Shown: one piece after another, positions 7,747 to 15,195 of the stretch
Position numbering within the stretch: position 1 is the stretch's first letter
Layout of the letters: each line of letters opens with the position of its first letter
Notes under the pieces: generated by a model
Databases searched by the model: none
What the model was told of the DNA's origin: nothing
Seen by the model: only the letters and a program-made list of their open reading frames with translations
From: Microvirga makkahensis
GTDB lineage: Bacteria > Pseudomonadota > Alphaproteobacteria > Rhizobiales > Beijerinckiaceae
Length of the DNA: 64,000 nucleotides
Reading direction: 5' to 3'
Assembly (NCBI RefSeq): GCF_009830105.1
Contig: NZ_WURB01000022.1
Coordinates: 1-64,000 of the forward strand
Translations under genes and position numbers: made by a program

Positions 7747-9007
7747 AAAGGATCTCGAACGGCTTTTGCGCCACTGGCCCGTCCGCTGCCGTCCCGAGCA
7801 GCGCGTGCCGGGCCTGTGCCGGATGCGCGATCCGTGGACGATCTGGCTCATGCTGGGCGGACGCGGGGCGGGCAAGACCCGCACCGGCTCCGAATGGGTG
7901 CGCGGCATCGCGCTCGGCGAGCCGGATTTCGCGGTGGCGCCTGTGCGGCGTATCGCGCTCGTCGGAGAAACCTTTTCGGACGCCCGCAACGTGATGGTGG
8001 AGGGGCCCGCCGGAATTCTCGCCGTCCATGCGCGCCAGGAGCGCCCCGTCTGGTCGCCGTCCTTGCGCAAGCTCGAATGGCGCAACGGCGCGGTGGCGCA
8101 CGTGTTCTCCGCCGAGGATCCGGATTCGTTGCGCGGGCCGCAATTCGAGGCCGCCTGGGCGGACGAGCTCGCCAAGTGGAAGCACGTGGAGGCGAGCTGG
8201 GACATGCTGCAATTCGGTCTGCGCCTCGGCGCGCATCCGCGCCAGGTGGTGACGACGACGCCCCGGCCGATCCCGCTGCTGAAGCGCCTCCTCGCCGATC
8301 CCGCGGTCGCGGTCTCGCGCGCCAGAACGTCGGACAACGCGGCCAATCTCGCGCCGGCCTTTCTCGAAGCGGTCGTCGGGCGCTATGCCGGGACGCGGCT
8401 CGGGCGGCAGGAGCTCGACGGCGACATCATCGAGGACCGCCCGGATGCCCTGTGGGCGCGGGAGACGATCGAGGCCCATCGCGCGGATGCGCCGCCGCCG
8501 CTCATGCGCATCGTCGTTGCCGTCGATCCGCCCGCCTCTTCGTCCAGGCGCGCGGATGCCTGCGGCATTGTCGCGGCGGGTTTGGACGAGGGTGGCACGG
8601 CCTATGTGCTGGAGGACGCCACCGCCTCCGGACTCAAGCCGCCCGAATGGGCGGAAAAGGCGGTGGCGCTCTACCGGCGGCTCCAGGCCGATGCGTTGAT
8701 CGTCGAGACGAATCAGGGCGGCGAGATGGCGACCGGCGTGATCCGTGAGGTCGATCCGTCCGTGCCCGTGGCGAGCGTGCGCGCCACGCGCGGAAAGTAT
8801 CTGCGCGCGGAGCCCGTCTCCGTTCTCTACGCGCAGGGCCGCGTGCGCCATGTCGGCGCGATGCCCGAGCTGGAGGACGAACTCTGCGATTTCGGCCCCG
8901 ACGGCCTCACGTCGGGACGCTCGCCGGACCGCCTGGACGCGCTCGTCTGGGCTCTGACCGAGCTGATGCTGCGCGGCAGGAAAGAGCCGCGGGTGCGTGT
9001 CTTGTGA
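7691..9007 (+). CDS. GTA large terminase, DNA-packaging ATPase/nuclease (g2)
   Basis: This is the motor that cuts and pumps DNA into the capsid. The N-terminal ATPase has Walker A GGRGAGKT near residues 55-62, followed by a coupling segment and the Walker B-like strand FEAAWADELAKW. TTTPRP is the motif III region. The nuclease half contains RIVVAVDPPASS with the first metal Asp, ALIVETNQGGEM, and a late DRLDALVWALTELM. Length (about 438 residues) and motif order match RcGTA g2 and related HK97-type terminases. No ATG lies between the overlap with g1 and the ATPase, so a TTG at 7691 or 7700 is assumed. The exact start is uncertain. Confidence 0.9.
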   Translation: MSGLSRRRKLAEATAFFSEKDLERLLRHWPVRCRPEQRVPGLCRMRDPWTIWLMLGGRGAGKTRTGSEWVRGIALGEPDFAVAPVRRIALVGETFSDARNVMVEGPAGILAVHARQERPVWSPSLRKLEWRNGAVAHVFSAEDPDSLRGPQFEAAWADELAKWKHVEASWDMLQFGLRLGAHPRQVVTTTPRPIPLLKRLLADPAVAVSRARTSDNAANLAPAFLEAVVGRYAGTRLGRQELDGDIIEDRPDALWARETIEAHRADAPPPLMRIVVAVDPPASSSRRADACGIVAAGLDEGGTAYVLEDATASGLKPPEWAEKAVALYRRLQADALIVETNQGGEMATGVIREVDPSVPVASVRATRGKYLRAEPVSVLYAQGRVRHVGAMPELEDELCDFGPDGLTSGRSPDRLDALVWALTELMLRGRKEPRVRVL

Positions 9008-9114
9008 GTCGCGGGAAAGGAATCCGCGCGCAGGCCGGAGCGGGAGGACGTTGTGGAGGCCAGGACGCCTCTTCTCGTCATGGCCGGGCCTGTCCCATCA
9101 TCCTTCCTCCTTCT

Positions 9115-9220
9115 GTCATGGCCGTTCCCGCCGTGATCGGGGGATCAGTCCCGGCCGTCCCGATCGGAAAGGCGCGGCGCATTTCATCATCGGGATCGCC
9201 GGCACAGGGGCGGTGATGGC
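9115..9220. repeat. BIME-like palindromic repeat, copy 2
   Basis: Right-type arm GTCATGGCCG...CCCGGCCGTCCCGATCGG, core GGCGCGGCGC and left-type arm GGGATCGCCGGCACAGG in inverted order. It fills most of the 287-base spacer between terminase and portal genes, where nothing else is seen. Confidence 0.75.
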
Positions 9221-9294
9221 GGGGAGATGCCGCCATACGACGCGGTGCTACGAGCGCCTCATCCCTTTTGCCATTGTCTGGGCAGGAGTTTTTC

Positions 9295-10494
9295 ATGCTG
9301 ACCAAACTGACCCGCTGGTTCCGGGCGCCGCCGGAGGCCAAGGCCTCGCGCGCGCATTCGGCTGCGGCCTTCTACTTCGAAGGCCGCGCCGTGTGGACGC
9401 CGCGCGATTACGCGGCGCTGTCCCGCGAGGGTTTTCAGAAGAACGCCGTCGTGCATCGTGCGGTGCGGGTCGTCGCGGAATCGGCGGCCTCGCTGCCCCT
9501 GATCCTGAAGCAGGACGGCCGCGAATTGGCGGCTCATCCGCTCCTGTCGCTGCTCGCGCGGCCGAATGCGCGGGAGGGCGGGCAGCGATTCCTCGAGAGC
9601 GTGTACGGACACCTGATGGTGTCGGGCAACGCGTATGTGGAGGCGGTGGGCGTGGACGGCGCTCCCTCCGAGCTCTATGCGCTGCGGCCCGACCGCATGC
9701 GCGTGGTGCCGGGCAGCGACGGGTGGCCCTGCGCGTACGAGTATCATGTGGGCTCGGATACGGTCCGGTTCGCGATGGGGCAGGGTGAGGCGGTGCCTCC
9801 CATCCTGCACCTGACCCTGTTCCATCCGGCGGACGACCATTATGGGCTCTCGCCCATGGAGGCAGCGGCGACCGCGCTCGACATCCACAACGCGGCGGGC
9901 GCCTGGAACAAGGCGCTTCTCGACAATGCGGCGCGCCCGTCGGGGGCGCTCGTCGTCGGAGGCAGCACGCTCACTGACGCGCAGTTCGAGAGGCTGAAGA
10001 GCGAGCTTGAATCCAACTACCAGGGCGCGTCCAATGCGGGCCGCCCGCTGCTGCTCGAAGGCGGCGTCGATTGGCGGCCGCTGTCGCTGTCGCCCAAGGA
10101 GATGGACTTCGTGGAGGCGAAGGCCTCCGCGGCGCGGGAGATCGCGCTCGCCTTCGGCGTGCCGCCCCTGCTGCTCGGGCTTCCGGGCGACAACACCCAC
10201 GCCAATTTCGCCGAGGCCAACCGCGCCTTCTACCGGCAGACGGTGATCCCGCTCGCGAAGCGAACGATGCAGGCCCTCGCGCAATGGCTCTCTCCCGGCT
10301 TCGGCGGGACGCTGCAGCTCGAGCCCGATCTCGACGCCATCGAGGCGCTCGCCGACGAGCGCGAAAGCCTTTGGCGCCGGGTGTCGGCCGCGCCCTTCCT
10401 GTCGGACGACGAGAAGCGTGAGGCGGTGGGATATGGGCGTGGCTCGAGCGGCCGCACCGCAAGAGGAAGACAGGCGCGCTCCCTGCGCGAATGA
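9295..10494 (+). CDS. GTA portal protein (g3)
   Basis: HK97-family portal protein, 399 residues. It forms the dodecameric ring at the capsid vertex through which DNA passes. Family landmarks are AVVHRAVRVVAESAASLPL near residue 55, HPLLSLLARPNA, a clip/stem region with GLSPMEAAATALDIHNAA near 190, and FGVPPLLLGLPGDNTHANFAEANRAF near 290. The ATG at 9295 has GGCAGGAG upstream. The tail after residue 380 is short and Arg/Gly/Ser-rich (YGRGSSGRTARGRQ), differing from the usual ending, which may indicate a small C-terminal change. It is followed by a repeat-bearing spacer. Confidence 0.93.
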   Translation: MLTKLTRWFRAPPEAKASRAHSAAAFYFEGRAVWTPRDYAALSREGFQKNAVVHRAVRVVAESAASLPLILKQDGRELAAHPLLSLLARPNAREGGQRFLESVYGHLMVSGNAYVEAVGVDGAPSELYALRPDRMRVVPGSDGWPCAYEYHVGSDTVRFAMGQGEAVPPILHLTLFHPADDHYGLSPMEAAATALDIHNAAGAWNKALLDNAARPSGALVVGGSTLTDAQFERLKSELESNYQGASNAGRPLLLEGGVDWRPLSLSPKEMDFVEAKASAAREIALAFGVPPLLLGLPGDNTHANFAEANRAFYRQTVIPLAKRTMQALAQWLSPGFGGTLQLEPDLDAIEALADERESLWRRVSAAPFLSDDEKREAVGYGRGSSGRTARGRQARSLRE

Positions 10495-10530
10495 CCGCGC
10501 CGCGGCCCCGGCGCTCCGTTCCGACACGCC

Positions 10531-10647
10531 ACGTCACCGCCGGCCTCGTGCCGGTGAGCCCGATTGTGGGAAGCGTTTTGCATTTCGCATCGGATGGCCG
10601 GGACAGGCTCGGTCATGGCGCGAAAGAGCCGGGACGGCCATGACAGG
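10531..10647. repeat. BIME-like palindromic repeat, copy 3
   Basis: Left arm with CGTCACCGCCGGCCTCGTG, a degenerate core, and right arm GATGGCCGGGACAGG...CCATGACAGG, in the portal-g3.5 spacer. Confidence 0.7.
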
Positions 10648-10723
10648 AAGACCTGCTGCCATCCTGGAAGACGAGGCTTCCAAACCTTCATCAAACCTTC
10701 GTGATCGGGGGCTCTTTGTACGA

Positions 10724-10738
10724 GAACAAATCATGAAC
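10724..10738 (+). promoter_or_regulatory. Exact LexA-type box overlapping a GTA start codon
   Basis: GAAC-AAATCAT-GAAC is an exact match to the alphaproteobacterial LexA consensus GAAC-N7-GAAC. The second half covers codon 2 of the gene at 10733. About one exact match is expected by chance in a window of this size, so the evidence is moderate at best. Confidence 0.35.
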
Positions 10739-10933
10739 ATTGTCGATCGGATCGCCGAGGCCATCATCAGCCGGGGCGATCTCGCCCATCTCGCCTTGTT
10801 CGTCTGGGCGAGCGGGGCCTCCACGCTGCTCGCCATGACCCTTCGCGACCTCTTCGCGGCCAACCGCCGCTTCGACGCGTTCGTGCGCGAGCTGTCCCTC
10901 TTCAATCGCCGTCACACGGGAGATCCCTCATGA
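10733..10933 (+). CDS. GTA small membrane-associated protein (g3.5-like)
   Basis: The gene encodes 66 residues: an amphipathic N-terminus (MNIVDRIAEAIISRGDL), one hydrophobic segment (AHLALFVWASGASTLLAM) and a basic C-terminus. A small ORF occupies this same place, between portal and protease, in Rhodobacter-type GTA clusters, where its role is unclear. It ends in an ATGA overlap with the next ORF, so the two are probably translationally coupled. Start chosen at the ATG because the residues further upstream come from the repeat-bearing spacer. A function such as scaffold or membrane anchor is conjecture. Confidence 0.7.
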   Translation: MNIVDRIAEAIISRGDLAHLALFVWASGASTLLAMTLRDLFAANRRFDAFVRELSLFNRRHTGDPS

Positions 10934-11079
10934 CCCGAACCTTGCCCCGCCCGGCCCGCAAGCCCAGACCTGAGCGGACCGGGCAGAGCCGCGCCTCGCT
11001 CGTGTTTCGCGACTTCGTTCGCCAGCTCGAGAAGCTCGATTCACGCCCTCCCAAGCCCGCCCGCGGAGCGCGGGCATGA
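10930..11079 (+). CDS. 49-residue basic protein in the GTA operon (hypothetical)
   Basis: This tiny ORF has ATGA overlaps at both ends, with the membrane protein before it and the prohead protease after it. That is strong evidence that it is translated. The product is Arg/Pro-rich, MTRTLPRPARKPRPERTG at the N-terminus, with a short amphipathic helix (SLVFRDFVRQLEKLD) and a basic Pro tail. Its position ahead of the protease suggests a scaffold-like or DNA/protein-binding role in head assembly, but no family is recognised. Confidence 0.65.
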   Translation: MTRTLPRPARKPRPERTGQSRASLVFRDFVRQLEKLDSRPPKPARGARA

Positions 11080-11615
11080 AACAGGCGGCCCCTCACTCCG
11101 CGCAGGAGGTGAAGTTCCTCGCCGAGAAGCCGACCGCCGTGGAGGTGGACGGGGTGTTCGAGGGCTATGCCAGCCTGTTCGGCGTGGCCGATCTCGGCAA
11201 GGACGTGGTCATGCCCGGCGCTTTCACGGACAGCCTGAGGAAGCGCGATGCGGGCGCGATCAGGCTCCTTTGGCAGCACGATCCCGCCACGCCCATCGGG
11301 CGCTGGCTTTCCATCGAGGAGGACCGGCGCGGGCTTCGCGTGCGCGGCAGGCTCAATCTCGCCGTCGAACGGGCGCGGGACATCCATGCACTCATGCGCG
11401 AGGGCGCGGTGGACGGATTGTCCATCGGATTTCGGGTGGAACGGGCGAGGGCGGAGCGGCCGACGGGCCTTCGGCGTCTGGAGAAGCTCGACCTGTGGGA
11501 GATCTCCGTCGTGACCTTCCCGATGCTCCCGGGAGCGCGGGTGGAAAGCGTGAAACAGGGGCTGCCGAGCCTGTCATCATCCATTAGAGCAGCGGCCGTT
11601 CGACTATTTTCCTGA
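11076..11615 (+). CDS. GTA prohead (capsid maturation) protease (g4)
   Basis: HK97-family serine protease of clan SH, 179 residues, which trims the capsid protein before DNA packaging. The fold signature is visible: FEGYASLFGVADLGKDVVMPGAF near 28-50, the catalytic His in LLWQHDP (His68), the nucleophile in DGLSIGF (Ser116), and the strand WEISVVTFPM (142-150). The ATG overlaps the stop of the preceding small ORF. The last 20 residues are poorly conserved. It precedes the lipoprotein and then the capsid gene, the order expected apart from the lipoprotein. Confidence 0.92.
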   Translation: MKQAAPHSAQEVKFLAEKPTAVEVDGVFEGYASLFGVADLGKDVVMPGAFTDSLRKRDAGAIRLLWQHDPATPIGRWLSIEEDRRGLRVRGRLNLAVERARDIHALMREGAVDGLSIGFRVERARAERPTGLRRLEKLDLWEISVVTFPMLPGARVESVKQGLPSLSSSIRAAAVRLFS

Positions 11616-11637
11616 ACCTCGGCAGGAGATGTGCGTT
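11613..11637 (+). promoter_or_regulatory. EcfG-like promoter candidate for the lipoprotein gene
   Basis: TGAAC (11613-11617), 16 bases, CGTT (11634-11637): one mismatch to GGAAC-N16-CGTT. It begins within the last codons of the protease gene and precedes the lipoprotein start by 75 bases. Confidence 0.35.
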
Positions 11638-11711
11638 ACACGCATGCCCGCAGGGAGGCGGACGCTGCGGGCGCCGCCCATGATGCCGTCCGCTCTCTCG
11701 GGAGGTTCTTC

Positions 11712-11921
11712 ATGAAAAAGCTCGCTTTCGTCGCCCTTCTCGGTCTCGCGGCCGCGGCCTGCACCACCACGGAAGAGCGTGTCGGCGGCGCGGCCGTCGG
11801 CGCGGGCGTCGGCGCCGTGGCCGGCCCGCCCGGTGCGATCGTCGGCGGCGCCGTGGGTGCGGCGGTCGGCCCGTCCGTTTCCAATTCCGTAGAGGCGAAC
11901 ACCCGCCGCCGCCGCTACTAA
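11712..11921 (+). CDS. Small glycine-zipper lipoprotein inside the GTA cluster
   Basis: The 69-residue product has a lipoprotein signal with a lipobox LAAAAC (Cys18), followed by CTTTEERVGGAAVG and a run of GxxxG steps (GAGVGAVAG and GAIVGGAVGAAVG). This is a glycine-zipper membrane segment like that of the 17-kDa antigen/SlyB group. The end is basic (TRRRRY). GGAGGTTCTT precedes the ATG. It is not a known particle protein. It has its own terminator downstream and an EcfG-like motif upstream, so it looks like an independently expressed envelope gene lodged between protease and capsid genes. Confidence 0.75.
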   Translation: MKKLAFVALLGLAAAACTTTEERVGGAAVGAGVGAVAGPPGAIVGGAVGAAVGPSVSNSVEANTRRRRY

Positions 11922-11947
11922 GCAATTCCCCTCGGCAGGGAATGACG

Positions 11948-11972
11948 GGCCCGCCCTCCGGCGGGCCTTTTT
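11948..11972 (+). terminator. Intrinsic terminator after the lipoprotein gene
   Basis: GGCCCGCC / GGCGGGCC stem (11948-11955 and 11960-11967) with a CTCC loop and TTTTT after it. It lies in the middle of the GTA cluster, 40 bases before the capsid gene. Confidence 0.85.
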
Positions 11973-12011
11973 CGTTGAAGCCGACCTCTATTTCAGAACC
12001 ACTGGATTGAC

Positions 12012-13253
12012 ATGATTCCCGTTGTTGAAACCAAATCGATGTCCGACGACGTCGCCTCGGCATTCGAGGATTTCGCCCGCGCCTTCGAGGCGTTCAAGGA
12101 TGCCAACGATACGCGCCTCTCCGAAATCGAGACGCGCCTGTCGAGCGACGTGGTGACGGAGGAAAAGCTCACCCGCATCGACGCCGCCCTCGACGACGCC
12201 AAGCGCCGTCTCGACCGCCTGGCCCACGACCGCTCCCGGCCGCCTTTGAGCCGGGGCTCCGACGCCGCGCCGCGCGATCCGGTCCAGGCCGAGCACAAGG
12301 CGGCCTTCCATGCCTATATGCGCTCCGGCGAGGCCACGGGTCTGAAGCGGCTCGAGGAGAAGGCGCTCTCGGCGGGCTCGGGTCCCGACGGCGGCTATCT
12401 CGTTCCCGACACGGTCGAGACGGAAGTGCTGCGCCGGCTGTCCGCGATCTCGCCGATCCGCGCGATCTCGTCGGTGCGCGTCATCTCCGGGGGGCAGTAC
12501 AAGCGCGCTTTCTCGACCTCGGGCCCTTCGACCGGCTGGGTCGGCGAGACCGCCGCACGGCCGCAGACGGCGGGGCCGGCGCTCTCGGAGATGAGTTTCC
12601 CGGCCATGGAGCTCTATGCCATGCCCGCTGCGACGCAGACCCTTCTCGACGACGCGGTAGTCGATATCGACCGCTGGATCGCGGAGGAGGTCGAGGCCGC
12701 CTTCGCCGAGCAGGAGGGCGCCGCTTTCGTGAACGGCGACGGCACCGCCATGCCGAAGGGATTCCTTGCCTCCGACGTCGTGGAAAACGACTCCTGGATC
12801 TGGGGCCGTCTGGGCGCGGTCCACACCGGCGGCGCCGGGTTTCCCGCCTCGAATCCGTCAGACGTGCTGGTTGAACTGGTCTATGCCCTGAAGGCGGGCT
12901 ATCGCCAGAACGCGTCCTTCGTCATGAACCGCAAGTCGCAGAGCGCCATCCGCAAGTTCAAGGATGCGAACGGCCAGTATCTCTGGGCCCCGCCAGCGAG
13001 CCTCGGCCAGTCCGCGACCCTGATGGGCTTCCCCGTGGTGGAAGCCGAGGACATGCCCGACATCGCGGCGGACGCCTGCGCCGTCGCCTTCGGCGATTTC
13101 AAGCGCGGTTATCTGGTCGTCGACCGGGCGGGCCTGCGCGTGCTGCGCGACCCGTATTCCGCCAAGCCCTACGTGCTGTTCTACACCACCAAGCGCGTCG
13201 GCGGCGGCGTGCAGGACTATGCGGCGATCAAACTGCTGAAATTTGCTCCTTGA
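12012..13253 (+). CDS. GTA major capsid protein (g5)
   Basis: HK97-fold major capsid protein, 413 residues. The N-terminal 85 residues are helical and charged (VEDFARAFEAFKD-like, then EEKLTRIDAALDDAKRRLDRL). This is the delta domain normally removed by the prohead protease. The mature part starts near residue 100 and carries PDGGYLVPDTVETEVLRRL, TGWVGETAARPQT (E-loop region), AFVNGDGTAMPKGFL and the C-terminal RAGLRVLRDPYSAKPYVLFYTTKRVGGGV. The start at ATG 12012 has only a weak ribosome site; ATG 12039 is possible. It lies directly downstream of the internal terminator, so supply of this abundant protein depends on read-through or an unseen promoter. Confidence 0.94.
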   Translation: MIPVVETKSMSDDVASAFEDFARAFEAFKDANDTRLSEIETRLSSDVVTEEKLTRIDAALDDAKRRLDRLAHDRSRPPLSRGSDAAPRDPVQAEHKAAFHAYMRSGEATGLKRLEEKALSAGSGPDGGYLVPDTVETEVLRRLSAISPIRAISSVRVISGGQYKRAFSTSGPSTGWVGETAARPQTAGPALSEMSFPAMELYAMPAATQTLLDDAVVDIDRWIAEEVEAAFAEQEGAAFVNGDGTAMPKGFLASDVVENDSWIWGRLGAVHTGGAGFPASNPSDVLVELVYALKAGYRQNASFVMNRKSQSAIRKFKDANGQYLWAPPASLGQSATLMGFPVVEAEDMPDIAADACAVAFGDFKRGYLVVDRAGLRVLRDPYSAKPYVLFYTTKRVGGGVQDYAAIKLLKFAP

Positions 13254-13280
13254 GCATATCGCCCCAGGCCTCTTCGGCCA

Positions 13281-13373
13281 CGTCATCCCCGGCCTTGTGC
13301 CGGAGCTCCCGATAGAGTGAGGCGCGGCGTTTTCCGAGACGGGATGACCGTGACGGGCTCGGTCATGACCGCG
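13281..13373. repeat. BIME-like palindromic repeat, copy 4
   Basis: CGTCATCCCCGGCCTTGTGCCGG, core GGCGCGGCGTTTTCCGAGACGGGAT, right arm ending CGGTCATGACC. It fills the space between the convergent capsid and protease genes. Confidence 0.75.
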
Positions 13374-13399
13374 TGAAGCGCAAAGCAATGTGAGCGAGT

Positions 13400-14206
13400 T
13401 CAGCGTCTGGTCCATGCTCCATCAGTGGCGAGGAGGCTGCGGACCGCCTGCCTGACCCAGCCGAGATGCTCCGCGAGGGGCGTCACGGCCGTCAGGCCTC
13501 CGCAGGCATAGCGCCTGCCCCCGCTGCTGGAGCGCAGGGCGCCGCTCGACCAGCTGACGACGCCATAGAGCAGATAGCTGTCTTGCGTCGCTGCGAGGAT
13601 CGGGCCGCCGGAATCACCCCGGCAGGCGCCCGCGCCGCTGGTTTCGGCCAGCCGGTCGGGATCGGCGACGATCAGAACGCGGTTGGCCACCTCGATCGGA
13701 CCGAGGGACACGAGATTGGCGTGCCGAAGAATACGTGCCGTGCCCTTGCGGCTCTCGTCCGAGACGCCGAAGCCTGCGATGGTCACCGCATCGCCGACGT
13801 CGATCCTGCCCGCCAGGGTGGGATCGAGGGGCAGGAAATCTGCGCCGAGCCGCTGCTCGAGGCGCAGGATCGCTAGATCGACGCCCGGCTGCGTGCGCGG
13901 CGTCGTGCCGGTGACGAAGGTGGGGTGAATGGCGAGCGCGACCACCTTGATCCGCTGCCGTTTGAAGGCCCGGTTGACCGCGACGACCCGGTAGGAGGCC
14001 GCATCCGTGACGCAATGGGCCGCCGTGAGGACCAGATTCGGGCCGATGAGGGCGCCCGAGCAGAGTTCCCCCGTGGAGTTCTCGATGAAGACCACCGAGC
14101 GCCTGAGGCCGTTGGGATCCCGCGACGCTGCGCCCAGCAGGATGGCCTGCGCGGAGCCCGTGAAAAAGGTGAGAGCAAGGAGAACGAAAAATGGGAGCGC
14201 ACGCAT
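13400..14206 (-). CDS. Secreted trypsin-like serine protease (S1), first of a pair
   Basis: The protein has 268 residues with a signal peptide (MRALPFFVLLALTFFTGSAQA). The S1 chymotrypsin-fold triad is intact: His64 in LTAAHCV, Asp110 in GVDLAILRL and Ser199 in CRGDSGGP. Extra cysteines (Cys49/Cys65, and a late YACGG) can form the usual disulfides. It reads against the GTA genes, between capsid and adaptor. S1 proteases are not particle components of known GTAs. The neighbouring gene at 14437-15177 is a divergent paralogue in the same orientation, so the pair probably arose by duplication. No clear ribosome site is seen before the ATG. Confidence 0.88.
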   Translation of the reverse strand: MRALPFFVLLALTFFTGSAQAILLGAASRDPNGLRRSVVFIENSTGELCSGALIGPNLVLTAAHCVTDAASYRVVAVNRAFKRQRIKVVALAIHPTFVTGTTPRTQPGVDLAILRLEQRLGADFLPLDPTLAGRIDVGDAVTIAGFGVSDESRKGTARILRHANLVSLGPIEVANRVLIVADPDRLAETSGAGACRGDSGGPILAATQDSYLLYGVVSWSSGALRSSSGGRRYACGGLTAVTPLAEHLGWVRQAVRSLLATDGAWTRR

Positions 14207-14305
14207 GGGGATTATGGAAAAGGATGAATCGGAATGAAAGGGAAGGCACGTTCGCGCAGGATAGTTCCACCCGGTCCGGAATTTCCAGTCCTGTCTCTTT
14301 CCCTC

Positions 14306-14414
14306 GTCGTCACCGGCTCCCTTCGCCCTCGTCACCGGCCCGGTGCCGGTGATCCCGATGGCTTGAGGCGCTGCGCTCCCAGGGCGGGGTAGCCGGGACG
14401 CCCGGTCGTGACGG
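14306..14414. repeat. BIME-like palindromic repeat, copy 5
   Basis: CGTCACCGGCCCGGTGCCGG and GATCCCGATGG, a core with GGCGCTGCGCTCC, and GTAGCCGGGACGCCCGG. It lies between the two trypsin-like protease genes, so the repeat has entered the inserted segment as well. Confidence 0.7.
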
Positions 14415-14436
14415 CGGATCGTCCCGGCCCGGTCCT

Positions 14437-15177
14437 CTAGCCGCCCGTCCATGACGCGGCGCGATTCCAGGTCCGCAGCGTGCGGTCGATCCATTCCTTT
14501 TGCGGCCCCAGGAGAATGCCTTGGGAGATCCTTCCGCAGCTGGATCGCCCAGCCCCCTTTGCCCAGGTCGTGATGGCGAAGACGTTTCCACCCTGCATGA
14601 CGGGGCCGCCGGAGTCGCCCTGGCACGCTCCTGTCACAACTCCTTCCAGCCAGACGAGAAGCTGGCTGGAACCGAAAGGCTCGATCGCTCGCAGATCTGC
14701 TGTGCGGAAGGTTCCGGACGACTTGCCATCGCCTTCTTGTGCCACGCCGTAGCCGCCGATGGTGACGGTTTCTCCTTTGGGCGGTTTCGCAGGGGTGAGT
14801 TGCGCCCGCTCGAAACGTTCGGGCAGCGGCTGAGGAATCCGCACGAGCGCCAGATCGATGGAGCGCTGCCGGGTCTCGATGGCCTTCGCGTTGTAGCTCG
14901 GATGCACGGCTTTGGCGGCAGGCGGGATCAGCACCGGCTCGCCCGCCTCGTCGCGAAAATGAACCCGGTGCTCGTCCGCGCCCGTCACGCAATGGGCCGC
15001 GGTGAGCACCACGTCGCGCGCCACCACGACGGCGCTGCAGACGCCCCCGTTCGAACTCAGCACCATCACGCTCTGCCGGGCGAGGGGGCCCTGGTCCTCC
15101 GCGCCGCCGACGATGGCCTTTGCCCCGCTCGCCGCGAGCGACAGGGCGAAGGCGAGCGTGATCAGACGATTCATCAT
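14437..15177 (-). CDS. Secreted trypsin-like serine protease (S1), second of a pair
   Basis: The product has 246 residues with a signal peptide (MMNRLITLAFALSLAASGAKA). The mature N-terminus IVGG has the form created when trypsinogen-type zymogens are cleaved, so it may be active directly after signal removal. The triad is His62 (LTAAHCV), Asp108 (RSIDLALVRI) and Ser189 (CQGDSGGP). It shares layout and motifs with the protease at 13400. Its start codon lies only 18 bases from the start of the divergent GTA adaptor gene, so its promoter must lie inside that coding region or overlap the adaptor's ribosome site. Targets are unknown. Confidence 0.88.
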   Translation of the reverse strand: MMNRLITLAFALSLAASGAKAIVGGAEDQGPLARQSVMVLSSNGGVCSAVVVARDVVLTAAHCVTGADEHRVHFRDEAGEPVLIPPAAKAVHPSYNAKAIETRQRSIDLALVRIPQPLPERFERAQLTPAKPPKGETVTIGGYGVAQEGDGKSSGTFRTADLRAIEPFGSSQLLVWLEGVVTGACQGDSGGPVMQGGNVFAITTWAKGAGRSSCGRISQGILLGPQKEWIDRTLRTWNRAASWTGG

Positions 15178-15195
15178 GGAAGGATTCCTGTTGCG

